DNA of 64,000 bases, from assembly GCA_965228435.1 (NCBI GenBank), contig OZ245818.1, positions 5,456,001-5,520,000 of the forward strand, read 5' to 3'. Each line of letters begins with the position of its first letter. Positions within the stretch are counted from its first letter, which is position 1. The DNA is from Hoeflea_A sp965228435 (lineage in GTDB: Bacteria; Pseudomonadota; Alphaproteobacteria; Rhizobiales; Rhizobiaceae). The notes beneath the pieces are model-generated. The model did not search any database, had not been told where the DNA came from, and saw nothing but the letters and a program-made list of their open reading frames with translations. Below are positions 42,514-51,285 of this stretch, one piece after another. A program made the position numbers and the translations under genes.

Positions 42514-43626
42514 TTATGAGGCGCTATACAGCGCCAGCTTCTCGCGGTCGACGTCGATACCCAATCCGGGTGTGTCCGGAAGGTGCACGGCGCCATTGCG
42601 GATAGGGAAGGGCTCGGTGAGGATGTCATCCTTGGCGTAGTAGGACGGCATGTAGAATTCGCAGCCGAGATCGATTTCCGGAACGGTGGCGACCAGGTGT
42701 GCGCCGGCCAGATGGGCAAGGCCGGTTTCGAACATGCAGCCGCCATAAACACCAATGCCGGCGGCTCCGGCTATAGCAGCGATTTCCTGAGCACGCCGGA
42801 TACCGCCGCTCTTCATGATCTTGAGCGAAAAGATATCGCAGAGTTCCAGGCGCAGTGCGGTCAGCGCTTCGCGGGGATCGAATACGGATTCATCGGCCAT
42901 AACGGGCGTGTCGATGGCTCGCGATATGGCGGCCAGCGCTTCCAGGTTGCGCATCGGAGCGGGCTGCTCGATGAAGCACAGATCGAACGCCTCCATGTCG
43001 CGCAGCCGGCGGATGGCCTCGGTCGGCTTCAGACCCTGATTGTAGTCGATCCGCAGACGGAGTGAATCGCCGTGTATCTCGCGGATCTTCTCCAGCCGCA
43101 TCAGGTCGAACCGGTGGTCGGCGAAACCCGTCTTGAGTTTGAAGATGCGCACGCCGAGGCCGACAAGATGCTCGATGATCTCCAGGTCTTCATCGAAATC
43201 CGGGTTGGCGACCGTAAAACTGACCGGGATGCTGTCGCGCTGCCGTCCGCCGAGAAACTGCGAGGCTGACAGGCCAAGCGATTTACCGGCCAGGTCAAGC
43301 AGCGCCATTTCCAATGCCGCTTTGGCCTCGTTGCCTCCGACGATCATGCGATCGGCCTGGTGCATGAGCTGTTCGCGGCGCAAGGCATCCGCGCCGACGA
43401 TCAAGGGTCGCAAGTGAACGTCGAGCGCCGCTTCCGCTGCCTCGCTCGTACCGGTGAAAACCGGCCAGGGCGACGCCTCTCCCCAACCCGTCTTTCCGTC
43501 TTCGGATTGCAATTCAAGCACGACTGAATTGATCGAATCGACATCGCCGCTGCCGTGCGAGTGCACGGCTTTGACAGGCACCCTGATTCGGTGAACCCGC
43601 ATATCCTTGATCTTGACGTGTTGCAT
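42514..43626 (-). CDS. Enolase-superfamily enzyme (mandelate racemase/muconate lactonizing type)
   Basis: A 370-residue enzyme of the MLE subgroup. The catalytic KxK is in VRIFKLKTGF, the metal ligands are in LRIDYNQG (Asp), CFIEQP (Glu) and VMADES (Asp/Glu), and the second lysine is in SLKIMKSGG. The C-terminal CMFETGLAHLAGAHL fits muconate cycloisomerase-like members. Such enzymes abstract a proton alpha to a carboxylate; the substrate may be a lactone, dipeptide or sugar acid. The ATG at 43626 begins the natural N terminus MQHVKIKDMRVHRIRVP; an ATG at 43671 would add 15 residues. Confidence 0.88.
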   Translation of the reverse strand: MQHVKIKDMRVHRIRVPVKAVHSHGSGDVDSINSVVLELQSEDGKTGWGEASPWPVFTGTSEAAEAALDVHLRPLIVGADALRREQLMHQADRMIVGGNEAKAALEMALLDLAGKSLGLSASQFLGGRQRDSIPVSFTVANPDFDEDLEIIEHLVGLGVRIFKLKTGFADHRFDLMRLEKIREIHGDSLRLRIDYNQGLKPTEAIRRLRDMEAFDLCFIEQPAPMRNLEALAAISRAIDTPVMADESVFDPREALTALRLELCDIFSLKIMKSGGIRRAQEIAAIAGAAGIGVYGGCMFETGLAHLAGAHLVATVPEIDLGCEFYMPSYYAKDDILTEPFPIRNGAVHLPDTPGLGIDVDREKLALYSAS

Positions 43627-43837
43627 CGGCAGGGACCCCTGACTCAAAAAAATATGGCTGTCGACGTCCATAGAGCCGGATTGGGAACAACACCATACGG
43701 TGGATCGGAATGAACCGATTTAACTGCCGCAGATCTGCGGAAAATTGCGCATTGAAAGGAATTTGCCTTGTTTGATGCGTTGAGAGAAAGGTTTGGCGTA
43801 GACTGCTACAAAAGCGCGCGTATCATACCAAAGTAGC

Positions 43838-43866
43838 TTGCGCGGTATCCGCAAGTTTGATTAAAG
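43838..43866 (+). promoter_or_regulatory. Putative promoter of the acyl-CoA ligase/Liv transporter operon
   Basis: TTGCGC (43838-43843) and TTAAAG (43861-43866) are 17 bases apart. The -10 box coincides with the left end of the palindromic operator that follows, the same arrangement as at the tetR-ivd promoter (51176-51204). Inference from sequence. Confidence 0.45.
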
Positions 43867-43884
43867 GAACGAGCGTTCAATTAA
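43861..43884. promoter_or_regulatory. Candidate TetR operator upstream of the acyl-CoA ligase
   Basis: The 24-base site pairs 9 of 12 positions as an inverted repeat, with half-sites TTAAAGGAACG (left) and TTAATTGAACG (right, read on the other strand). Both resemble the half-sites of the operator at 51200-51223, TTAAACGAACG and TTAAATGAACG. The centre spacing is 4 bases wider here. Likely bound by the TetR encoded at 51286-51885. Confidence 0.55.
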
Positions 43885-43966
43885 TTGCAGGTCAAAACCG
43901 CAACAAGGTAAAGCCTGCATTTGCCGGAGGGGTGAGGGCCCACCGGCGCTGGGAGGAAGCTGGGGA

Positions 43967-45952
43967 ATGCCATCGACGGGCAGCGATGCCGGCCGCAAGC
44001 CGGTGACTTTTCCGCAATATCTTTTGCTCAATGCCAAGCGCTTCGCCAATCGTACGGCCATGCGCCACAAGGACATGGGCATCTGGCAAAGCTGGACCTG
44101 GCAGGAACAGCTTGAGGAAGTCAGGGCATTTTCCATTGGCCTGCAGGAGCTTGGGGTCAAGGCCGGAGACAAGGTGGCGATCGTTGGCTCCAACCGGCCG
44201 CGCCTCTACTGGACCTTTTGTTCCGCTCAAGCGCTCGGCGCCATTCCGGTGCCGGTCTATGCCGATGCCGTTGCCGAGGAAATGGCCTACGTCCTCAATC
44301 ATGCAGGCGCCAAGCTGGCGGTGGTGCAGGACCAGGAACAGGTCGACAAGCTGCTGTCCTTTTCGGACGACATCCCTGATCTGCACGACATCATTTACGA
44401 TGAGCAGCGTGGCCTCAGGGACTACGACCACGCGCATCTGAAGAGCTTTGCGGATGTCCAGGAGCATGGGCGTGCGGCACTCGGCGCTGACCGGGAGCGG
44501 GCCCAGGCCTGGGAGCAGGCGATCAATGCGTCCGATGGCGAGGAGGTTTCCGCATTTCTCTATACATCCGGAACCACCGGACGCTCGAAAGGCGTGGTGC
44601 TCAAGGCCAAGGCGTCGGTCAAGGCTGCTGAAGACACGGTGCAATTCGATCACATCACCGAAAACGACAGCGTGCTTGCCTACCTGCCGCTTGCCTGGGT
44701 TGGCGATCATTATCTCAACTATGCTCAGGGCTACGTTTCGGGGCTGTGCATGGCATGCCCGGAAAGCCAGGCCACTGTGCATCATGATCTGCGCGAGATC
44801 GGTCCGACCTTCTATTTCGCACCGCCGCGCGTGTTCGAAGGGCTGCTCACCAGCGTCATGATCCGTATGGAGGATGCCAGCGGCCTGAAGAAACGCATGT
44901 TTCATCACTTCCTAGGCGTCGCGAAGAAACATGGCGAGGCCATCCTGGAGGGAAGGCCGGTTCCACTCGGCGGCCGCCTTGCCTATTGGCTTGGCAACAT
45001 CCTGGTCTATGGCCCACTGAAAAACACGCTGGGATTCACGCAGATCCGCACCGCCTACACAGCCGGTGAAGCGATCGGGCCCGATCTGTTTTCTTTTTTC
45101 CGCTCACTGGGCATCAACCTCAAACAGCTTTACGGGCAGACAGAGGCCTTCCTCTATGTCACAGCCCAGAAGGATGGTGAGATCCACGCCGATACAGTCG
45201 GCAGGGCGATTCCCGATGTCGAGATCCGCATTGCCGACGATGGTGAGGTTCAGTTCAAATCGCCGGGCATGTTCGTCGGCTACTATGCGGACGATGAGAA
45301 GACCAAGGAAACCGTCACGGAAGACGGCTTCGTCAAGACCGGCGATGCCGGCATCTTCGATGCCCGCGGCGATCTGAAGATCATCGATCGGGCGAAGGAC
45401 GTCGGCAAACTGCGGAACGGATCATTGTTCGCGCCGAAATACATCGAAAACAAGCTGAAGTTCTTCCCGAACATTCGCGAAGCGGTGGCGTTCGGCGACG
45501 ACCGTGATTTTTGCAGCGTCATCCTCAACATCGACCTGACCGCCGTCGGCAACTGGGCTGAGCGCAACAACATTTCCTATGCCTCCTATCAGGAGTTGGC
45601 CGGACTGCCGCAGGTCTACGAGATGATGCGCGAGCACGTCGATCAGGTGAACCGCGATCTCGCGAGCGAGGACATGATGGCCGGCTCGCAAATTTCCCGT
45701 TTCCTCGTGCTGCACAAGGAACTCGATGCCGATGACGGCGAACTGACACGCACACAGAAAGTCAGGCGCGGCTTCATTGCCGACCGATACGAGCCGCTGA
45801 TCGAGGCGCTCTATGACGGTTCGGCCGAAAAGCACATCGACACCGAGGTGACCTACGAAGATGGGCGCAAGGGCAAGATTTCCGCGACTGTCAAAATCGA
45901 GGACATGCAAACACACGGCTCTGCGGCCGCGACGCGGGAGGCCGCCGAATGA
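43967..45952 (+). CDS. Long-chain acyl-CoA synthetase-like AMP-forming ligase
   Basis: A 661-residue adenylate-forming ligase of the long FadD/ACSL-like (FAA1) form. Motifs are LYTSGTTGRSKGVV (P-loop), YTAGEAIGP, QLYGQTEAFLY, DGFVKTGDAG and IIDRAKDVGKLRNG. It activates a carboxylic acid to its CoA ester. GGGAGGAAGC precedes the ATG. Its stop overlaps the start of an ABC ATPase gene (ATGA), so it is the first gene of the Liv-type transporter operon. That link suggests the imported solute, or a close product, is an acid that must be activated. Confidence 0.9.
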   Translation: MPSTGSDAGRKPVTFPQYLLLNAKRFANRTAMRHKDMGIWQSWTWQEQLEEVRAFSIGLQELGVKAGDKVAIVGSNRPRLYWTFCSAQALGAIPVPVYADAVAEEMAYVLNHAGAKLAVVQDQEQVDKLLSFSDDIPDLHDIIYDEQRGLRDYDHAHLKSFADVQEHGRAALGADRERAQAWEQAINASDGEEVSAFLYTSGTTGRSKGVVLKAKASVKAAEDTVQFDHITENDSVLAYLPLAWVGDHYLNYAQGYVSGLCMACPESQATVHHDLREIGPTFYFAPPRVFEGLLTSVMIRMEDASGLKKRMFHHFLGVAKKHGEAILEGRPVPLGGRLAYWLGNILVYGPLKNTLGFTQIRTAYTAGEAIGPDLFSFFRSLGINLKQLYGQTEAFLYVTAQKDGEIHADTVGRAIPDVEIRIADDGEVQFKSPGMFVGYYADDEKTKETVTEDGFVKTGDAGIFDARGDLKIIDRAKDVGKLRNGSLFAPKYIENKLKFFPNIREAVAFGDDRDFCSVILNIDLTAVGNWAERNNISYASYQELAGLPQVYEMMREHVDQVNRDLASEDMMAGSQISRFLVLHKELDADDGELTRTQKVRRGFIADRYEPLIEALYDGSAEKHIDTEVTYEDGRKGKISATVKIEDMQTHGSAAATREAAE

Positions 45953-46767
45953 GAAGTCACGAGATCGGCGGTATACGGGCAGACGACGGCATCGAGCCCG
46001 GTGGCATGCTGCTGCATGTCGACAACATTTCGCTGTCCTTCGGCGGCGTGAAGGCGATTGCCGACATTTCCTTCGACATCCTGAAGGGCGAAATCCGGGC
46101 GATCATTGGTCCCAACGGGGCCGGCAAGACGTCGATGCTCAATGTCATCAACGGCTTCTATCATCCGCAGGAGGGTACAATCTCCTTCCGCGGGCAAAAA
46201 CGGCAGGCCATGAAGCCCTATGAGGCGGTTCGGCAGGGCATTGCCCGAACATTCCAGAATGTGGCGCTGTTCAAGGGCATGTCCACGCTCGACAACATCA
46301 TGGCCGGCCGCTCGGTCATGATGAAGAAGAACCTCTTTTGGCAGATGCTGTGGCATGGGCCGGCGCTGGATGAAGAAATCGAGCACCGTGAGAAAGTCGA
46401 GGAAATAATCGATTTCCTTGAAATCGCGCATATTCGTCGAACACCGGTTGGCAACTTGCCCTATGGCCTGCAGAAGCGGGTTGAACTCGGACGCGCGCTG
46501 GCGATGGAGCCATCCCTTCTGCTTCTCGACGAACCGATGGCCGGCATGAACCTCGAAGAAAAAGAGGACATGAGCCGCTTCGTGTTGGACGTCAATCAGC
46601 AGTTCGGAACCACGATTGCGCTCATCGAACACGATATGGGCGTTGTCATGGATCTGTCGGACCGGGTGGTGGTTCTCGACTACGGCAAGAAGATTGCCGA
46701 TGGCCGGCCGGACGAAGTCAGAAACGATCAGAATGTCATCGACGCCTATCTCGGCGTGCCGCATTAA
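45949..46767 (+). CDS. livG: Liv-type ABC transporter ATP-binding protein (LivG-like)
   Basis: A 272-residue ABC ATPase. Walker A is GPNGAGKTSML, the branched-chain-type insert IARTFQNVALFKGM follows, the signature region reads LPYGLQKRVELGRAL in place of the usual LSGGQ, and Walker B is LLLLDEPMAGMN. The end VRNDQNVIDAYLG matches LivG. The loss of the canonical LSGGQ (PYGLQ) is a known variation in this subfamily. It is coupled to the ligase gene upstream; livH starts 12 bases downstream. Confidence 0.9.
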   Translation: MRSHEIGGIRADDGIEPGGMLLHVDNISLSFGGVKAIADISFDILKGEIRAIIGPNGAGKTSMLNVINGFYHPQEGTISFRGQKRQAMKPYEAVRQGIARTFQNVALFKGMSTLDNIMAGRSVMMKKNLFWQMLWHGPALDEEIEHREKVEEIIDFLEIAHIRRTPVGNLPYGLQKRVELGRALAMEPSLLLLDEPMAGMNLEEKEDMSRFVLDVNQQFGTTIALIEHDMGVVMDLSDRVVVLDYGKKIADGRPDEVRNDQNVIDAYLGVPH

Positions 46768-46779
46768 GGACGGGAAGAG

Positions 46780-47739
46780 ATGGATACCTTCAGAAGCATT
46801 TTCGTCACGCCCTTCCAGGACATGGTCGCTGCGCCGGACTTTCTGTTGCAGGTGCTTTGGGAGGGACTGGTTTCCGGCGTGCTTTACGCACTCATCGCGC
46901 TGGGTTTCGTGCTGATCTTCAAATCGTCCCGGATTTTCAACTTTGCGCAAGGCATCATGGTGGTGTTTGCCGCCTTGACGCTCGTTGGACTGCATGAGAG
47001 GGGCGTGCCAGCGCTTCTTGCAGTTCCAGCGACCCTCCTTGTCATGTTCGTGCTTGCGGTCGCCATCGAGCGGGCCGTGCTGCGGCCTCTGGTCAATCAG
47101 CCGGACATTATCCTGTTCATGGCCACGATCGGCATCACGCTGTTCCTCATCGGTTTCGGTGAGTTGATTTTCGGTGGCGAAAACAAGGTGATGATCACCG
47201 AGCAATTGATGATTCCGACCGGCAGTTTCGAGTTCGAACCCTTCGGCGGTTTCGTGTTGATCGAACAGAAGGACGTGACCGCCGTGGTCGGCGCAATTCT
47301 CCTGGTGTTCGTGTTGCTGGTGTTCCTCAACCGCTCGAAAATGGGGCGCGCCATCCGCGCCCTGGGGGATGATCACCAGGCCGCCCTGTCGGTCGGCATA
47401 TCGCTGTCGACCATCTGGGTGATCGTCTGGTTTATCGCCGGTGTCATCGCCCTGGCCACAGGCATCGTCTGGGGCGCCCGCGCCGGCGTTTCCTTCGCGC
47501 TCGAGGTGATCGCCTACAAGGCGCTTCCGGTCTTGATGCTCGGGGGGCTGGAGTCGGTGAGCGGCGCCATCCTGGGTGGCCTTGCGATCGGCATTCTTGA
47601 AAAGCTCTTCGAGATCTATTGGGGTCAGCCGCTGTTGGGCGGCAACACGGAAACGTGGTTCGCCTTCGTTTTCGCCCTGATCGTCCTGTTGTTCAGACCC
47701 CAGGGCCTGTTCGGCGAAAAAATCATCGAACGCGTTTGA
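46780..47739 (+). CDS. livH: Liv-type ABC transporter permease (LivH-like)
   Basis: A 319-residue inner membrane permease with about eight helices. LivH features are GLVSGVLYALIALGFVLIFKS, FNFAQGIMVVFAALT and the late GGLESVSGAILGGLAIGILE. It pairs with LivM to form the channel of hydrophobic amino acid (HAAT) transporters. A GGGAAGAG ribosome binding site precedes the ATG. The exact solute is not shown by sequence. Confidence 0.92.
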   Translation: MDTFRSIFVTPFQDMVAAPDFLLQVLWEGLVSGVLYALIALGFVLIFKSSRIFNFAQGIMVVFAALTLVGLHERGVPALLAVPATLLVMFVLAVAIERAVLRPLVNQPDIILFMATIGITLFLIGFGELIFGGENKVMITEQLMIPTGSFEFEPFGGFVLIEQKDVTAVVGAILLVFVLLVFLNRSKMGRAIRALGDDHQAALSVGISLSTIWVIVWFIAGVIALATGIVWGARAGVSFALEVIAYKALPVLMLGGLESVSGAILGGLAIGILEKLFEIYWGQPLLGGNTETWFAFVFALIVLLFRPQGLFGEKIIERV

Positions 47740-47762
47740 TCCCTCAGGCAGGCTGACAAAAA

Positions 47763-48839
47763 ATGCTCTACAGAACAACCGGCCAGTACAAAACCAGCTA
47801 CAAAAGCGATCACGCGCTGTTTCCGGTGCGCCAGGACGCCTTCCTGATGGCTGTGATCCTGGTGTTTGCCTGGATCATCTTTCCCCTTACCGCCAGCGAG
47901 TTTGCCTTCCAGGCGCTGCTGATACCGGTCTTGATCTATTCGCTCGCGGCGCTTGGCCTCAATATCCTGACCGGTTACGCCGGCCAGCTTTCTCTGGGGA
48001 CCGGGGCATTCATGGGCGTTGGCGCCTATGCCTGCTACAAGCTGATCACCATTTTTCCGGAGATGAACCTGCTTGTGGCGATTGCCCTGTCAGGCTTCTT
48101 TTCGGCCGCGGTCGGCGTGGCGTTCGGTCTGCCATCCCTGAGGATCAAGGGGTTTTATCTGGCCATTGCGACCCTGGCGGCGCAGTTTTTCCTGGTGTGG
48201 CTGTTTGAGAAATGGGCGTGGCTTTACAACTACAATGCCTCCGGTGCGATCCAGGTCCCGAACATCGATATGTTCGGGATTCGCGTGGCGGGTCCAACCG
48301 CAACATCGGTCGTTCAGTATTACTTCGTTCTGTTCGTCGTCTGCCTTGTTACCTTTTTCGCCATCAACGTGACGCGCGGCCATATCGGCCGCACCTGGAA
48401 GTCCGTGCGCGACATGGACATCGCGGCTGAACTGGTTGGCATCAACCTGCTGCGAGCCAAATTGGTTGCCTTCGCCGTGTCGTCCTACATCGTCGGCATT
48501 TCGGGTGCTCTCTTTGTTTTCCTATGGCGCGGCGCAGCGGAACCGAACCTGTTCGACATTCCGTTGTCGTTCCGCGTACTTTTCATCGCCATTATCGGTG
48601 GTTTGGGGTCGATCCTCGGCAATTTCCTGGGGGCCATCCTGATCGTAGCCTTGCCCGTGGTTCTCAACATTTTTCCCGAGGCTCTCGGCCTCGAGTGGAA
48701 TTCTGCCACGGTTGAACATCTTAACATCATGATTGTCGGAGCATTGATCATCACGGTGCTCATCGTCGAGCCGCACGGTTTGGCGAGGTTCTGGCAAATC
48801 ATCAGGGAGAAACTGATCATCTGGCCGTTTCCGCATTAA
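47763..48839 (+). CDS. livM: Liv-type ABC transporter permease (LivM-like)
   Basis: A 358-residue permease with around ten helices. LivM motifs are AALGLNILTGYAGQLSLGTG, AFMGVGAYA, GLPSLRIKGFYLAIATLA and the EAA-like loop RDMDIAAELVGINLLRAKL, and finally GGLGSILGNFLGA. It lies 23 bases after livH and is followed 74 bases later by the binding protein gene. Confidence 0.92.
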   Translation: MLYRTTGQYKTSYKSDHALFPVRQDAFLMAVILVFAWIIFPLTASEFAFQALLIPVLIYSLAALGLNILTGYAGQLSLGTGAFMGVGAYACYKLITIFPEMNLLVAIALSGFFSAAVGVAFGLPSLRIKGFYLAIATLAAQFFLVWLFEKWAWLYNYNASGAIQVPNIDMFGIRVAGPTATSVVQYYFVLFVVCLVTFFAINVTRGHIGRTWKSVRDMDIAAELVGINLLRAKLVAFAVSSYIVGISGALFVFLWRGAAEPNLFDIPLSFRVLFIAIIGGLGSILGNFLGAILIVALPVVLNIFPEALGLEWNSATVEHLNIMIVGALIITVLIVEPHGLARFWQIIREKLIIWPFPH

Positions 48840-48913
48840 ACTGACGGCCATTTTCGAACCGGGGTGAGTTCGCCCGATCCAATTTGGAGAAACGAACACA
48901 CGGAGGAGTAAAA

Positions 48914-50227
48914 ATGAAGAGACAACTGACAACAGCAATAGTTGGTGCTGCGCTGGGCATCGGATCTATGCTGGCCGTATCAGCGGCCTCGGCCGATGAC
49001 GGCATTTATGCACCCAACCTGTCCTACAGAACGGGACCCTTCGCCGCCACCGGCATTCCGCTGATGGACGGGCAGCGCGACTACATTCTCATGCTCAATG
49101 AGCGTGACGGTGGCGTCAATGGCGTCAAGATCGACTACGATGAGTGCGAAACCGGTTACAGCACCGAAAAAGGCGTCGAGTGTTACGAAAAGACCAAGTC
49201 GAAGTCGGTCGTGACACAGCCCTGGTCAACCGGGATCACGCTTCAGGTCCTGCCGAAGACCAACGTCGACAAAATCCCGATTCTGGCCCCGGGCTATGGT
49301 TTCTCACCAATGGCCAACGGCAAGGTGTTCCAGTGGGCCTTCAACCCGCCGGCATCCTACTGGGATGGCGCATCGATGATGCTGAACTACGTGTCTGACG
49401 GAAATCTGGACAACCTCAAGGGTAAGAAGATTGCGCTGCTGCATCTGGACCACCCCTACGGCAAGGAGCCGATCCCGCTGTTCGAGGCAATGGCCGAGAA
49501 GCATGGTTTTGAATTCCTGCCGATCCCGGTCGGTCTGAAGGAGATGCAGAACCAGTCAGCCCAGTGGCTGCAGATTCGTCGCGAACGTCCCGACTACGTC
49601 CTGATGTGGGGCTGGGGTGCCATGAACGCCGGCGCCGTTTCCGAAGCGGTCAAGACACGCTATCCGATGGATCAGTTCGTTGGCATCTGGTGGTCGGGCC
49701 ATGATGGCGACCTCAAGACCGTCGGTGAAAAGGGTAAAGGCTACAAGTCTTTGTCCTGGAGTGTTCCGGTTGCCGATGCACCTGTGATGGCCGACATCAA
49801 GAAACATGTTGTCGATGCGGGCAAGTCGCTGATCGAAAGCCCAGATGACATGAACACCGTGTTCTACCAGCGCGGCGTTCTGATCTCGATGATCCTCGTG
49901 GAAGGCATCAAGGCAGCTCAGGAGCATTTCGATACCAAGAACGTCAATGCCGAACAGCTTCGCTGGGGCCTGGAAAATCTCAACATCGACGACGCGAAGA
50001 TCGCCGAGTTGGGAATGACGGGCATGATCGCACCGTTCTCGACCAGCTGCAGCGACCATACCGGCCATGCTGGTGCTTGGATCCTGCAGTGGGATGGCGC
50101 GAAGTTCACGCCTGTCTCCGATCACCTTTCGGCTGACCGGGATGCCATCGCGCCGCTTGAGCAGGCCAAAGCCATGGAATACGCCGAGGCCAACAAGCCC
50201 TGGCCCATGAACGAAGCCTGCAACTAA
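48914..50227 (+). CDS. Liv-type ABC transporter substrate-binding protein
   Basis: A 437-residue type I periplasmic binding protein. The signal peptide runs MKRQLTTAIVGAALGIGSML to about ASA-D. The mature part starts APNLSYRTGPFAATGIPLMDG, then RDYILMLNERDGGVNG and YDECETGYSTEKGVECYEK, which are family-typical of the longer, 400+ residue Liv-like proteins. GGAGGAG lies just before the ATG. Its ligand is not known; with an acyl-CoA ligase in the operon, an aromatic or fatty acid is as likely as an amino acid. Confidence 0.88.
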   Translation: MKRQLTTAIVGAALGIGSMLAVSAASADDGIYAPNLSYRTGPFAATGIPLMDGQRDYILMLNERDGGVNGVKIDYDECETGYSTEKGVECYEKTKSKSVVTQPWSTGITLQVLPKTNVDKIPILAPGYGFSPMANGKVFQWAFNPPASYWDGASMMLNYVSDGNLDNLKGKKIALLHLDHPYGKEPIPLFEAMAEKHGFEFLPIPVGLKEMQNQSAQWLQIRRERPDYVLMWGWGAMNAGAVSEAVKTRYPMDQFVGIWWSGHDGDLKTVGEKGKGYKSLSWSVPVADAPVMADIKKHVVDAGKSLIESPDDMNTVFYQRGVLISMILVEGIKAAQEHFDTKNVNAEQLRWGLENLNIDDAKIAELGMTGMIAPFSTSCSDHTGHAGAWILQWDGAKFTPVSDHLSADRDAIAPLEQAKAMEYAEANKPWPMNEACN

Positions 50228-50242
50228 GTCTTCAATGAACTG

Positions 50243-50268
50243 CCTCTCCCGGACTGGTCCGGGGGAGG
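50243..50268 (+). other. Intercistronic hairpin after the binding protein gene
   Basis: CCTCTCCCGGA pairs with TCCGGGGGAGG through an 11-bp stem (one G-U) around a CTGG loop, 15 bases after the stop. Only a weak TTCTT follows. As after tctC, it probably stabilises the binding-protein mRNA and reduces read-through into the ATPase gene. Confidence 0.65.
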
Positions 50269-50317
50269 TTCTTGTCGCGGCTGCAAAAAGACGACACACC
50301 GACGGGTTGAGATAACG

Positions 50318-51160
50318 ATGACTGATGCACAGCCTTCCATCGACGTTGCTGATGCGCCTGAAACCATTCTTTCGGTGAACAATATCGAGGTCATCTACGA
50401 CCACGTCATCCTCGTTCTCAAGGGCGTCTCACTGGAAGTTCCGTTGGGCGGCATCGTGGCGTTGCTTGGTGCGAACGGGGCGGGCAAGACGACAACGCTC
50501 AAAGCGATTTCCAATCTGCTCGGCGCCGAGCGCGGCGAAGTGACAAAGGGATCGATTGTCTTCCAGGGCGATGAAGTTCAAGCTCTGTCGCCGAACGAGC
50601 TTGTCCGACGGGGCTGCATCCAGGTTATGGAAGGGCGACGTTGCTTTGGCCACCTGACCGTCGAGGACAATCTGCTGTCGGGTAGCTATACGAGGCGTGA
50701 CGGCAATGCCGCGATCAAACAGGATCTGGAAATGGTCTATGACTATTTTCCACGTCTGCGCGAGCGCCGCACGAGCCAGGCTGGTTACACTTCAGGTGGC
50801 GAACAACAGATGACGGCAATCGGCCGGGCTTTGATGTCGCGGCCCAATATGATCCTGCTGGACGAGCCCTCCATGGGCCTGGCGCCTCAGTTGCAGGAAG
50901 AGATTTTCGAAATCGTCAAACGGTTGAACGAGCAGGAGGGCGTGTCATTCCTTCTGGCAGAACAGAATACCAATATCGCGCTGCGCTATGCCACCTATGG
51001 CTACATTCTGGAGTCGGGCCGTATCGTGCTCGACGGTGTCGCGGCGGAGCTTCGGGAAAATGAGGACGTCAAGGAGTTCTATCTTGGAGTGGGCGGAGAA
51101 GGCCGCAAGTCATTCCGCGACGTCAAGCACTACAAGCGTCGCAAACGCTGGCTTGCCTGA
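50318..51160 (+). CDS. livF: Liv-type ABC transporter ATP-binding protein (LivF-like)
   Basis: A 280-residue ABC ATPase. Walker A is GANGAGKTTTLK, the signature reads TSGGEQQMTAIGRAL, Walker B is MILLDEPSMGLAP, and the switch His is replaced by Gln/Asn in LLAEQNTNIAL, as usual in LivF. An extra N-terminal 20 residues and a basic C-terminal tail (HYKRRKRWLA) extend it beyond the common 235 residues. It ends the transporter operon; the TetR promoter begins 16 bases after its stop. Confidence 0.9.
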   Translation: MTDAQPSIDVADAPETILSVNNIEVIYDHVILVLKGVSLEVPLGGIVALLGANGAGKTTTLKAISNLLGAERGEVTKGSIVFQGDEVQALSPNELVRRGCIQVMEGRRCFGHLTVEDNLLSGSYTRRDGNAAIKQDLEMVYDYFPRLRERRTSQAGYTSGGEQQMTAIGRALMSRPNMILLDEPSMGLAPQLQEEIFEIVKRLNEQEGVSFLLAEQNTNIALRYATYGYILESGRIVLDGVAAELRENEDVKEFYLGVGGEGRKSFRDVKHYKRRKRWLA

Positions 51161-51175
51161 CACGACAAATGTCAG

Positions 51176-51204
51176 TTGACATCCAGTTTCAGCGATATTA
51201 ATTA
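51176..51204 (+). promoter_or_regulatory. Putative promoter of the tetR-ivd-mcc operon
   Basis: A perfect TTGACA (51176-51181) and TAATTA (51199-51204) lie 17 bases apart. The operator palindrome starts within the -10 box, so binding would block RNA polymerase. Confidence 0.6.
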
Positions 51205-51223
51205 AACGAACGTTCATTTAATT
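51200..51223. promoter_or_regulatory. Near-perfect 24-bp palindrome, candidate TetR operator
   Basis: AATTAAACGAAC (51200-51211) and its near-mirror GTTCATTTAATT (51212-51223) match at 11 of 12 paired positions. It lies 62 bases before the TetR start and overlaps the -10 box. The half-site ATTAAnnGAACG recurs at 43861-43884. Confidence 0.75.
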
Positions 51224-51285
51224 GAGCTGGCGCAGTTGACGAAAATGGGGGTGGCCGGACCAGTTGGGTCGGGACGATTTGAGAG

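Larger units (their letters stand above)
43627..43966. other. Divergent intergenic region, regulatory
   Basis: This 340-base gap separates the enolase-superfamily gene from the acyl-CoA ligase operon. It holds the promoter and operator described at 43838-43884. The stretch around 43690-43800 is AT-richer than its neighbours and may hold the promoter for the minus-strand gene. No coding sequence is apparent. Confidence 0.6.

Noticed and set aside
45853..47778. 641-residue minus-strand open frame
   Set aside because: It lies wholly opposite livG and livH, is rich in His, Gln, Asp and Arg, and has no domain. It is a shadow caused by GC-rich codon bias of the real genes.
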